Below are positions 1 through 6,823 of a stretch of 9,852 nucleotides of DNA, piece by piece. A program made the translations under genes and the position numbers. The stretch comes from JAUXEH01 sp965602945 (lineage in GTDB: Bacteria > Acidobacteriota > Aminicenantia > Aminicenantales > Aminicenantaceae): positions 1 through 9,852 of the forward strand of contig CBFDBC010000145.1 of the NCBI GenBank assembly GCA_965602945.1, in the 5' to 3' direction. Below the pieces are notes generated by a model, which was given only the letters and a program-made list of their open reading frames with translations, did not search any database and was not told where the DNA came from. Within the stretch, counting starts at the first letter, position 1. Every line of letters starts with the position of its first letter.

Positions 1-585
1 TATAAAGAAGCGGGTTTCTTCGAAGGTGATCCCCATGGCGCCGAAGACCACGGCGAATTTTTCCTCCTTGCCGAGTACCGTGGCCTGGCGGGCGATCTGG
101 GCCGCGATGCGGGGGTGAGGCAGCCCGCTTCCGGAAAAGAGCGGCAGCTTCTGGCCCCGGACCAGCGGATTCATGCCGTCGATCGAGGAGAGGCCGGTCT
201 GAATAAACTCGGAAGGGTAGTCCCGGGCCTGGGGATTGATGGGACTGCCGTTGATGTCGATCATCTTGTCGGGAATGATCTGGGGGCCCTTGTCCTTGGG
301 ATTTCCCGATCCGTCGAAAATGCGGCCCACGATCTCTTCCGAGACGCCCAGCATCTGGGACCGGCCCAGGAAACGAACCCGCGACTTGTCCACATCCAGC
401 CCGGTCGTACCCTCAAATACCTGGACCACGGCCCGGTCGGTGGAGATGTCGAGCACCGAACCGCGGCGCAGCAGCCCTTCGGAGGTCTCGATCTCCACCA
501 GCTCGCCGTATTTGACGTCGGTGATCTTCTCGACAATGACCAAGGGGCCCGTGATATTGGATACGGTCAGATATTCTTTGTACAT
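1..585 (-). CDS. atpB: V/A-type ATP synthase subunit B, 3' end cut by the window edge
   Basis: This is the non-catalytic nucleotide-binding subunit that alternates with subunit A in the A3B3 head of the V1/A1 sector in the cytoplasm. The first 195 codons are present and read to the window edge without a stop. The N-terminal beta-barrel domain begins MYKEYLTVSNITGPLV. At residues 151-161 the sequence SGSGLPHPRIA replaces the Walker A loop, which is the usual degenerate P-loop of B subunits and separates them from catalytic A subunits. The ATG at 585 is preceded by AAGGA on the minus strand, about 9 nt upstream, and starts 13 nt after the atpA stop. The full protein is normally about 460 residues, so more than half lies outside the window. 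In the E. hirae operon order, subunit D would follow. The identification is secure. Confidence 0.96.
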   Translation of the reverse strand, partial: MYKEYLTVSNITGPLVIVEKITDVKYGELVEIETSEGLLRRGSVLDISTDRAVVQVFEGTTGLDVDKSRVRFLGRSQMLGVSEEIVGRIFDGSGNPKDKGPQIIPDKMIDINGSPINPQARDYPSEFIQTGLSSIDGMNPLVRGQKLPLFSGSGLPHPRIAAQIARQATVLGKEEKFAVVFGAMGITFEETRFFI

Positions 586-598
586 GGTGTTGCGTCCT

Positions 599-2356
599 TC
601 ACTGTTGAGTCTTGAGCAGTTCCCTGAAGGCGCTGTCGATCTCGATAAAGACATCAATAGCACCGGTGTCCTCTTCGCTCAGGAACTTGATCTTGGACAT
701 GGCCTCCCGCACGCCGAGGCCCAGGATGCTCTCCATTTCCACGCCCTGATCCAGGGCCTTGAGGGCCGATCCGTGGAAATGTATGATGGCCCGCAGCATT
801 AGGTACTGTTTGCGCAGAGAGGTGTACGTATCCTGGGGGTGGAAGGCGTTCTGGTGCAGGAAGTCTTCCCGGATGGACCGGGCCGATTCGAGGATCAGCC
901 GGTCCCGCAGAGACAGGGACTCAACACCCACCAGCCGGGCGATCTCCTGAAGTTCCGCCTCTTCCTCCAGCAGGCGCATGGCCTCCTGACGGAGATCCAG
1001 GAAGTCCTCGGCCACCTCGGTTTTCCAGAAATCCTTGACGTTTTCGACATATAGCGAGTAGCTGTTCAGCCAGTTGATGGCGGGGAAGTGGCGCGCATTG
1101 GCCAGCCGGTCATCCAGGGCCCAGAAGACCTTGACCACCTTGAGCGTGGACTGGACGACAGGATCGGACAGGTCCCCGCCGGGAGGCGAGACCGCGCCGA
1201 TCACGCTCAAGGCCCCGATGCGCTCGTCCGATCCCAGGCACTCCACCTTGCCGGCCCGCTCGTAGAACGCAGCGATCCGGCTCGCCAGGTAGGCGGGATA
1301 GCCTTCCTCGCCCGGCATCTCCTCCATCCGGCCCGAGATCTCCCGCAGGGCCTCGGCCCAGCGGCTGGAAGAGTCGGCCATCAGGGCGACGGAATACCCC
1401 ATGTCCCTGAAATATTCGGCGATGGTCATCCCGGTGTAGATGGAGGCCTCACGGGCCGCCACCGGCATGTTGGATGTGTTCGCGATGATGATAGTGCGCT
1501 CCATCAGGGGACGCCCCGTGTGGGGGTCCTCGAGGTCCGGGAAGCTGAGCAGCAGGTCCGCCACTTCATTGCCGCGCTCGCCGCAGGCCACGAACACGAT
1601 GATCTGAGCGTCCGACCAGCGGGCGAGCTGGTGCTGGACCACGGTCTTGCCGCTCCCGAACGGCCCGGGGACACAGGCTGTCCCGCCCTTGGCCAGAGGG
1701 AACAGGGTGTCCAGGACCCTCTGACCCGTGACCAGGGGCGTGTTGGGCATGAGGCGCTCGGAAACACGCCGGTTTCTGCGGATGGACCAGGTCTGGAACA
1801 TCTTGATATCCACGGACCCTCCGTCGCTCTCGATGACGGCGGCGGTCTCGTCGACGGTGAGCTCTCCTTTCCCGATCTCCTTGACCCTGCCCGTGATTCC
1901 GGGAGGCACCATGATCCGGTGCTTGATCAGGGGAGTCTCCTCCACCTCGCCCAGGAAATCTCCCTCGATGACCTCCTGCCCTTTCTCGACCAGGGGATTG
2001 AATGTCCACTTCTTCTGCCGGTCGAGCGATGGGACGTCGATGCCGCGTTCGACGTAATCTCCCTCCTGCTCGCGGATCACATCCAGGGGGCGCTGTATGC
2101 CGTCGAATATGGAGCTGATCAGCCCGGGCCCCAGCTCCACGCTCAACGGTAAGCCTGTAAGATAGACCGGCTCACCGGGGCCGATGCCGATCGTGTCCTC
2201 GTAGACCTGGATATAGGCGTTTTCTCCCTTCAGCTCGATGATCTCGCCGATCAGGCCCATCTCCCCGATCCGGACCATATCATACATCTTCGCCCCCAGG
2301 CATCCCGATGCAACTACCAGGGGGCCCGCCACACGAATGATCTCACCTTGTTTCAT
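599..2356 (-). CDS. atpA: V/A-type ATP synthase catalytic subunit A
   Basis: This is the catalytic subunit of the V1/A1 head; it binds and hydrolyses or makes ATP, coupled to ion flow through the membrane rotor. The 585-residue product has the normal family length. It shows an N-terminal barrel beginning KQGEIIRVAGPLVVASG, the A-subunit-specific bulge insert at roughly residues 110-190, the Walker A motif GPFGSGKT at about 231-238, GERGNE at about 259-264, and the conserved block SSSRWAEALREISGRMEE from about 329. I start it at the ATG at 2356 because GGAAGGG lies 7 nt upstream. An in-frame TTG two codons earlier would sit only 1 nt from that site. The start lies 2 nt beyond the atpF stop codon, so the two genes are probably translationally coupled. 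No unusual residues were seen in the nucleotide site. Confidence 0.97.
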   Translation of the reverse strand: MKQGEIIRVAGPLVVASGCLGAKMYDMVRIGEMGLIGEIIELKGENAYIQVYEDTIGIGPGEPVYLTGLPLSVELGPGLISSIFDGIQRPLDVIREQEGDYVERGIDVPSLDRQKKWTFNPLVEKGQEVIEGDFLGEVEETPLIKHRIMVPPGITGRVKEIGKGELTVDETAAVIESDGGSVDIKMFQTWSIRRNRRVSERLMPNTPLVTGQRVLDTLFPLAKGGTACVPGPFGSGKTVVQHQLARWSDAQIIVFVACGERGNEVADLLLSFPDLEDPHTGRPLMERTIIIANTSNMPVAAREASIYTGMTIAEYFRDMGYSVALMADSSSRWAEALREISGRMEEMPGEEGYPAYLASRIAAFYERAGKVECLGSDERIGALSVIGAVSPPGGDLSDPVVQSTLKVVKVFWALDDRLANARHFPAINWLNSYSLYVENVKDFWKTEVAEDFLDLRQEAMRLLEEEAELQEIARLVGVESLSLRDRLILESARSIREDFLHQNAFHPQDTYTSLRKQYLMLRAIIHFHGSALKALDQGVEMESILGLGVREAMSKIKFLSEEDTGAIDVFIEIDSAFRELLKTQQ

Positions 2357-2358
2357 CG

Positions 2359-2685
2359 TCAATCCCTTCCTTTAACCAAAGCATCGGATCCCGTAGCTTT
2401 GACAGCCATCTCGCTGAGCATCTTCTCCATATAATCGGTTATCATGCGGTAATCTGAAAAACCCGCGACGACCGGGCAGATCTTCTTCTCCAACCTCAAA
2501 CGTTCCTTGGCCAGAGGTTCGAAATAGCGTTCATGCAGGAAACACAGGGCGATCCCCTCGTCCTCCAGGCTCAGCAGCACCTGCCTGGCCTCCTCCACGT
2601 CCGCCGGGCTGAACACACGTATGCCCAGGGCACGCAGGGGGAAGACCAGTTCCGCATCCCCGATCACGGCAATTTTATCAAACAT
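2359..2685 (-). CDS. atpF: V/A-type ATP synthase subunit F (central stalk)
   Basis: This small central-stalk subunit binds subunit D in the rotor shaft and helps couple the head to the c-ring; it corresponds to NtpG of E. hirae. The product is 108 residues, normal for the family (about 100-110). It opens with the typical F-subunit strand MFDKIAVIGD, has a Rossmann-like alternation of strands and helices, and includes the central run IALCFLHERYFEPLA. I chose the ATG at 2685, which overlaps the atpC stop by 8 nt and puts IAVIGD at the usual distance from the start. A GTG three codons upstream (2694) is possible. Neither start has a strong ribosome site, which fits re-initiation after atpC. Family and context agree, so the call is secure. 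Confidence 0.92.
   Translation of the reverse strand: MFDKIAVIGDAELVFPLRALGIRVFSPADVEEARQVLLSLEDEGIALCFLHERYFEPLAKERLRLEKKICPVVAGFSDYRMITDYMEKMLSEMAVKATGSDALVKGRD
2364..2370 (-). promoter_or_regulatory. Shine-Dalgarno site that sets the atpA start
   Basis: GGAAGGG on the minus strand, inside the 3' end of atpF, lies 7 nt before the ATG at 2356. An upstream in-frame TTG at 2362 is too close to use it, so this site decides the start. Confidence 0.7.
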
Positions 2686-3463
2686 AGGTCTCACTTATCC
2701 GGCTGTGCAGCACATCAGCCGGGATCTGCAGGAGTTTTCCAACACCGATGAGGCGGACAAGCTCCAGCTCTTTGAGCCGCGCCAGGGCGAAGGCGAACAC
2801 CGGTTCCGGGCCGAACACGATCCGCCGGGCCCGGCGCAGATGCCGCATCATGAAATCCTCGATCCCCCGCTCCAGGTCGGAGAAGGAGTCTTTCTCCAGC
2901 AGGGTATCGACGGCCCGGTCCCACACCTCCCGGTAGGGAGTGGCGTGCAGAAGCTCGCCCACTTCTGTGAAAGGGAGGTCATGGTACAGAGAGAACTTTT
3001 GAGCCTCCACGAACCCCCCGGGCAGGAGGGCCGGTTCCCATTTTCCCAAAGTCAGCTCGAGATAGCGGGCGCGCAGGAACAGCTTGAGGTTGCTCAGATC
3101 CAGCAGGTGCCGCACATAATCCCGCACGAAAGGATGTTCCAGATCCCGGGCCGAACGCCATAGGTCCCGGGGGCGGTGACGCTCGCGGATGATCCGCATA
3201 TACACATCCTCGCTGAACAGGGCCGCCACATCCGTGAGGACGGCGGCACGCTCCCCATCCAGGTAGCCATCCAGGTCTTGTGAGTCCTGAAACTCCACCC
3301 TCTCTTCCCGGAATTTCCCCGCATCCATGAGGATCTTCATGGCGGCCGCCAGGCTCTTGCCTTCGGCGGCCTCCTCGAAAACGGCCCGGGCGATCAGGTG
3401 GACCTCCAGGGCGCGCACGCGGCCCACGGCAAAGGCGTAATCCAGGCGCTTGCTGTTGCTCAT
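2678..3463 (-). CDS. atpC: V/A-type ATP synthase subunit C (AC39/d family), short form
   Basis: This is the socket subunit that sits on the c-ring and connects it to the central stalk. The all-helical 261-residue protein starts MSNSKRLDYAFAVGRVRALE, matching the tyrosine/arginine-rich start of the AC39/d family. It contains DLSNLKLFLRARYLEL at about residues 121-136. It ends with the family signature FGPEPVFAFALARLKELELVR followed by GKLLQIP and a terminal tyrosine-valine. From memory, family members are usually about 320-350 residues, so this copy is compact, with the missing length in the middle; the reading frame is uninterrupted. Its ATG overlaps the atpE stop as ATGA, and its 3' end overlaps atpF, so translational coupling is likely on both sides. 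Confidence 0.92.
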   Translation of the reverse strand: MSNSKRLDYAFAVGRVRALEVHLIARAVFEEAAEGKSLAAAMKILMDAGKFREERVEFQDSQDLDGYLDGERAAVLTDVAALFSEDVYMRIIRERHRPRDLWRSARDLEHPFVRDYVRHLLDLSNLKLFLRARYLELTLGKWEPALLPGGFVEAQKFSLYHDLPFTEVGELLHATPYREVWDRAVDTLLEKDSFSDLERGIEDFMMRHLRRARRIVFGPEPVFAFALARLKELELVRLIGVGKLLQIPADVLHSRISETYV

Positions 3464-3876
3464 ATCTTCAACAGGGCGGCGATAAAACTTTCCAGCCGGG
3501 GGCGGAGTTCCTTCTTGAGCGTCCCCTGGTCCAGGGCTTCCTCGCGCACACCCTCTTTGAGCACGATCTGCCGTTTGAGCGAGAGCGAACTCGAGGTCTG
3601 CTGGGAGAAAGCCTGCTCCAGGACCTCTTCGATCAGCTCCTTCTTCAGGGCGAGCAGCCGCAGTTTTTTCTGGAGCCGGGCCTGAGTGACCAGGCGGTGG
3701 GCCTCCAGCTCGGCCTCCCGTTCCGACTCCCGGAGCAGCAGTTCGACCTGCTCTCCGGCCTCCTGCTCGGCCTCAGACTTCAGCTTCTCGGCCCTGTCCC
3801 GGCTCTCACGGATGATCCTCTCGCGTTCCGCCTGGGCCTCGCGCCCGATCTTCTCCAGAATGCTTTCCAGACTCAT
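3460..3876 (-). CDS. atpE: V/A-type ATP synthase subunit E (peripheral stalk), short form
   Basis: Subunit E pairs with subunit H/G to form the peripheral stalk that holds the A3B3 head against rotation. The 138-residue product has an N-terminal charged coiled coil of about 75 residues (from MSLESILEKIGREAQAERER) rich in Glu, Arg and Ala. A short C-terminal part then begins LRLLALKKELIEEVLEQAF and ends in KKELRPRLESFIAALL, which resembles the last helix of the family. Typical E subunits are about 185-200 residues, so roughly 50 residues of the globular C-terminal domain appear to be missing. The frame is open and ends in an ATGA overlap with atpC, so this does not look like a frameshift. The start at 3876 has only a weak, distant purine-rich site (GGAGAAG about 13 nt upstream) and lies 25 nt after the atpK stop. 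Confidence 0.88.
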   Translation of the reverse strand: MSLESILEKIGREAQAERERIIRESRDRAEKLKSEAEQEAGEQVELLLRESEREAELEAHRLVTQARLQKKLRLLALKKELIEEVLEQAFSQQTSSSLSLKRQIVLKEGVREEALDQGTLKKELRPRLESFIAALLKI

Positions 3877-3901
3877 GATGGGTCTCGAGCTTCTCCGTCC
3901 C

Positions 3902-4372
3902 CTACAGCGTGATACCGTTCTGCAGAAGGATGGTGATCAACAGCCCCAGCACCGCATAGGTTTCGACCAGGGCAGCCATGATGACAGGTTTCATGAGGTC
4001 CTTGGGCTGCTTGGCAACCATGTATACGCCCGAAGCGCAGACCTTGCCCTGGTGGATGCCGGAAACCAGCCCCGTGAGAGCCACCGGAAAACAGGAGATC
4101 ATGATCTGCCAGCCCTGCATGGTGGTCAAAGAGACAACCTCTCCCACCAGACCGAGCTTGAGAATGACCAGAAATGCACTCAGAAACCCGTATATGCCCT
4201 GGGTTCCAGGGAGGGCGACCAGCAGGAGCAGGCTGCCGAATTTGTCCGGGTCTTCACTCATGACGCCGCTCGAGGCCTGTCCCGCAAGCCCCACGCCGAT
4301 GGCCGACCCGATGCCTCCCAGTACCACGGCCACCGCCGCGCCCAGAATTGCCAAAGTCAAGCCTAATTCCAT
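3902..4372 (-). CDS. atpK: V-type ATP synthase c-ring subunit K, double hairpin, probable Na+ type
   Basis: This is the membrane rotor (proteolipid) subunit that carries the coupling ion. Its 156 residues form two fused helical hairpins (four membrane segments), as in E. hirae NtpK, which has the same length. The first hairpin contains LPGTQGIYGF: Leu54, Thr57, Gln58 and Tyr61 match the E. hirae Na+ ligands and their hydrogen-bond partner. The second hairpin contains SGIHQGKV (Gln108) and AALVETYAVLG (Glu137, the ion-binding carboxylate). All residues that coordinate Na+ in the E. hirae ring are therefore present, which supports Na+ coupling, though not as proof. The first hairpin has Gln where the second has Glu, as expected for V-type rings with one carboxylate per four helices. 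The gene is preceded by AGGAGGA, the strongest ribosome site in the operon, consistent with the need for many copies. Confidence 0.96.
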   Translation of the reverse strand: MELGLTLAILGAAVAVVLGGIGSAIGVGLAGQASSGVMSEDPDKFGSLLLLVALPGTQGIYGFLSAFLVILKLGLVGEVVSLTTMQGWQIMISCFPVALTGLVSGIHQGKVCASGVYMVAKQPKDLMKPVIMAALVETYAVLGLLITILLQNGITL

Positions 4373-4376
4373 ATCT

Positions 4377-4383
4377 TCCTCCT
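4377..4383 (-). promoter_or_regulatory. Strong Shine-Dalgarno site of atpK
   Basis: AGGAGGA on the minus strand lies 4 nt before the ATG at 4372. It is the best match to the anti-SD sequence among the ATPase genes here, and it fits high translation of the c-ring subunit. Confidence 0.75.
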
Positions 4384-4390
4384 AATCAGG

Positions 4391-4411
4391 ATGTTCTCAT
4401 TGTGAAAACAT
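4391..4411 (-). promoter_or_regulatory. Small hairpin between atpI and atpK
   Basis: An imperfect inverted repeat in the 64-nt gap between atpI and atpK: ATGTT pairs with AACAT, then one mismatch, then TCA pairs with TGA around a 3-nt loop. It sits a few bases upstream of the strong atpK ribosome site and is AT-rich. It could mark an RNA processing or stability site, or a translation enhancer for the c subunit. The role is inference and the stem is weak. Confidence 0.35.
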
Positions 4412-4436
4412 CATGCTACTGATCCGATTTTTCTCA

Positions 4437-6347
4437 TCATGTGAAATCGATGTATTTGCTTTCCAGGGCGAAGGGCCTGAACGGCTTGCCTCCCGCCTGG
4501 AAAAATTTGCTGAAAAACTCCACGAACTGAAGGCGCATGGAGTGCACGAAGCCGCCCAGGAAGCTGATACCCAGGTTGAAGAGATGCCCACCCACGAAGA
4601 TCAGCGCCGCCACCAGCCAGCCCACCCAGGGGATCCCCAACGCAGTCTGGCACAGGGTGTTGACCACCATGGCGATCACACTCGTGGCCAGGCCCAGAGC
4701 CAGGAGCCGGGAATAGGACAGGATGTCCGAAAGATACCCGGAGATCCCATACAGGCCATACAGCCCTCCGAAAAACCGGGCGATGGGGTTGCGGCTGGGA
4801 GAGGAGAAGAAAACGATGGCCGCCGCACCGGCGATCGCCAGCCAGCCCCAGAGCGCCTGTTTGGTTACGCCGTAGAGCACCAGCCCCGGCAGGAGCAGCA
4901 GCCAGCCGGCCTGGGTCACGGCCTGAGAGAACTCCTTGTGTCTGATACGGGAACACAGGTTGAGGAACGTCCCGAACCAGACCTGAAAGAAACCCAGAGC
5001 CAGGGCCAGGAGCAGGAACCGGACAGGATCTGCCAGGGGATCCAACAGGAGCAGACTCCGGATGGGAAAACCGAACCAGCCTCCCACCAGTGTCCCGATG
5101 ACGATGTTGGCGGCCCCCAGGATTGTCAGGAGGATGAGGAACTGCCGCAAGCCTCCCCTGGGTTTGGCCAGTTTCAGGAACAGCAGGCTGGCGAGCGAGA
5201 CCACGAGCCCGTATCCGGCTTCGCTCACCGTCAAGCCCACGAACAGGAAAAAGAAGGGAGCCAACGGAACCGTGGGATCCATGGTCCCCCCCTGCGGCAG
5301 GCCGTAGAGCCGGGTGATGAGCTCGAAGGGGCGCCAGGGCTTCCGGTTGTCCAGTTCCACGGGAAACTCCTCGTCCGGCTCAGGGTCCCTCAGGTAACAT
5401 TCCACCGAGTCGGCATAAGGCTCGAGACGGGCCTCCAGACGGGGCGTATCCTTGGCCTGGATCCAGCCCTCCAGGACAAACACGCTCCGGGTCCTGCCCT
5501 GCAAAGCGGCGGAGAGTTTTTTTTCCCGCTCGTTGTGCAGGACATCGTGGACCCGCATGAGGTCTTCCAGCTTTTCCCCGGCCAGACGGCGGCCCGTCTC
5601 CTCTGAAACATCCAGACTGCGGCGCGCCTCCTCTATCTTGTCCGTGATCCCGGCGATCACATCGGCAGTCCTGTCTTCTTCCTCGGCCAGGTCCAGGATC
5701 GCTTCGGAAAAAAAATACGGATTGAACTCCAGTTCCCTCAAGGCCTGGTCCAGCGTCCCGGAATCCGCCCCCCAAAGCAGGAGCACGACCGAAACGTGGC
5801 GTTTGTCCCGGTTTATGACGTCTGCGAAGAGCGGCTCCGATTCCTCCAGGGCTCTCAGTTCCTCCCAGCGGGAAACAGGGACCGCACCGATGCGCACCTG
5901 GGTCGTTTCAGTGGGCACCACCGCATGAACGGGCAGGCTCAACGTCTCCAGAGGCATCAGGCCATCGCGCTCTTTTTCGAAAAAACGGATCCTTCCCTGG
6001 AGGCCGGCACGATCGGATTCGAGCTTTCCAACCTCTTCCAGGGCTTGTTGGAAGTCGAAATCGAGCGCCTGGTCCCGCCCGGCGGCACTGACCTCGGGTT
6101 TCCTGCCGGACAGCTTGTCGCCCAGGCTTTTCTCCTGCCAGGTCGATAAAAATGCGATGGCCTGAGACAGTTTATACAGCTGGTGATCCAGGTCCGACAC
6201 ATCCTGCGCGGGCGCTTCCAGCCCGGTGTCCTCCACCTCTGTTTTCTCTATGTGGAGGCAGCCCTCCTCCTGGAGTGACGCCAACAGATCCATGTGTGCC
6301 TCGCTGTGGGCCAGCAGCTGGATCTTTTTGACGCGCGCAACAGACAT
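4437..6347 (-). CDS. atpI: V/A-type ATP synthase subunit I (membrane stator, a-subunit)
   Basis: This membrane stator subunit forms the ion half-channels beside the c-ring. The product is 636 residues, normal for the family. The N-terminal half (about 1-350) is soluble and alpha/beta with long charged helices, starting MSVARVKKIQLLAHSEAHMD; it anchors the peripheral stalks. The C-terminal half (about 359-600) holds about eight hydrophobic segments. The channel arginines are present: SYSRLLALGL (Arg about 547) and FVHSMRLQFVEFF (Arg about 605), spaced like the essential Arg573 and Arg629 of E. hirae NtpI. The motif SEAGYG near residue 375 occupies the place of the usual GD-containing loop. The start ATG lies 3 nt after the H-subunit stop with only a weak ribosome site, so coupling is likely. 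The long open frame on the opposite strand here is a shadow. Confidence 0.96.
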   Translation of the reverse strand: MSVARVKKIQLLAHSEAHMDLLASLQEEGCLHIEKTEVEDTGLEAPAQDVSDLDHQLYKLSQAIAFLSTWQEKSLGDKLSGRKPEVSAAGRDQALDFDFQQALEEVGKLESDRAGLQGRIRFFEKERDGLMPLETLSLPVHAVVPTETTQVRIGAVPVSRWEELRALEESEPLFADVINRDKRHVSVVLLLWGADSGTLDQALRELEFNPYFFSEAILDLAEEEDRTADVIAGITDKIEEARRSLDVSEETGRRLAGEKLEDLMRVHDVLHNEREKKLSAALQGRTRSVFVLEGWIQAKDTPRLEARLEPYADSVECYLRDPEPDEEFPVELDNRKPWRPFELITRLYGLPQGGTMDPTVPLAPFFFLFVGLTVSEAGYGLVVSLASLLFLKLAKPRGGLRQFLILLTILGAANIVIGTLVGGWFGFPIRSLLLLDPLADPVRFLLLALALGFFQVWFGTFLNLCSRIRHKEFSQAVTQAGWLLLLPGLVLYGVTKQALWGWLAIAGAAAIVFFSSPSRNPIARFFGGLYGLYGISGYLSDILSYSRLLALGLATSVIAMVVNTLCQTALGIPWVGWLVAALIFVGGHLFNLGISFLGGFVHSMRLQFVEFFSKFFQAGGKPFRPFALESKYIDFT

Positions 6348-6350
6348 AGG

Positions 6351-6713
6351 TCAGTCCGGCTTGTCTAGGAGTAGGGCGGCGATCTTATCCGCCGTCTTGG
6401 CCACCGCCCCGGGGATGAGGGGTAAAGCGGCCTTGCGAAGCGCCCCGGCTTCCTGCTCGGCGTCCGCTTGTATTTTCCCGGCCTCGGCTTCCGCTTCTGC
6501 GATGAGCGCACTCTTCTGCTGTGCGGCCCGGTCTCTGGCCCGGCTCAGGTGTTCTTCCCGGGTAAGGGAAGACTCCTCCCGGGCCTGCTGCAGGATCTGA
6601 ACGGACTCCTGGTCGCGTGCATTCTGGACGATGCGCCGAGCTTCGGCTTCCGCCTGCTTAACCCGCTGGATAGCCTCCTGCGGGGCAGGATGCCGGGACT
6701 GTTCTTGACTCAT
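6351..6713 (-). CDS. atpH: V/A-type ATP synthase subunit H/G (peripheral stalk coiled coil), first gene of the operon
   Basis: The 120-residue product is almost entirely a charged coiled coil rich in Ala, Glu, Gln and Arg (about residues 10-95, for example VKQAEAEARRIVQNARDQES). It matches the partner of subunit E in the peripheral stalk, NtpF of E. hirae. The sequence alone is low in information; its place as first gene directly before atpI, as in the ntp operon, carries much of the call. I start it at the ATG at 6713 because AGAGGAA lies just upstream. An in-frame TTG at 6737 lies upstream of that ribosome site and closer to the promoter, and is less likely. Transcription should begin about 30 nt upstream from the promoter at 6752-6780. 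Confidence 0.85.
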   Translation of the reverse strand: MSQEQSRHPAPQEAIQRVKQAEAEARRIVQNARDQESVQILQQAREESSLTREEHLSRARDRAAQQKSALIAEAEAEAGKIQADAEQEAGALRKAALPLIPGAVAKTADKIAALLLDKPD

Positions 6714-6751
6714 GTTATTCCTCTGAAAAACCGCCAAAATAAAGAACCGCT

Positions 6752-6780
6752 ATTATACCGACAGGGCCCTTTTTTTGCAA
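6752..6780 (-). promoter_or_regulatory. Sigma70-type promoter of the V-ATPase operon
   Basis: On the minus strand, TTGCAA (6780-6775) is followed after exactly 17 bp by a perfect TATAAT (6757-6752). Transcription should start near 6745, leaving about 30 nt before the atpH ATG at 6713. The spacer contains an A-tract and GGGCCC. The promoter lies downstream of the 286-residue gene on the same strand, so the ATPase operon can be transcribed on its own. Confidence 0.75.
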
Positions 6781-6792
6781 AGGAAATGTCGG
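6758..6792. repeat. Dyad CCGACA/TGTCGG around the atp -35 region
   Basis: CCGACA (6758-6763) and TGTCGG (6787-6792) form an inverted repeat with a 23-nt centre that encloses the -35 box of the atp promoter; one arm touches the -10 box. The same sequence, as GCCGACA/TGTCGGC, forms the inner end of the long palindrome at 7701-7787. It could be an operator-like site or a decayed copy of the palindrome. Six-base arms can arise by chance. Confidence 0.3.
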
Positions 6793-6823
6793 CCTATTCA
6801 GTCCGAGCGGAAGGTGGAAATAA

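Noticed and set aside
1088..2152. Long open frame on the plus strand (354 codons) opposite atpA
   Set aside because: It is antisense to a fully conserved catalytic subunit gene; its His/Gly/Asp-rich composition is typical of the reverse strand of GC-rich coding DNA.
3460..3876. Frameshift or truncation of atpE
   Set aside because: The frame ends exactly in an ATGA overlap with atpC, and a recognisable C-terminal helix is present, so the short length looks natural.
4413..5606. Long open frame on the plus strand (397 codons) opposite atpI
   Set aside because: It is rich in Gln, Glu, Pro and Gly with no hydrophobic core pattern, as expected for the complement of a membrane-protein gene; atpI is certain.
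6758..6777. Intrinsic terminator on the plus strand (GGGCCC followed by seven T)
   Set aside because: GGGCCC is a self-complementary hexamer with no loop, and no plus-strand gene ends here; the A-tract on the other strand is the promoter spacer.
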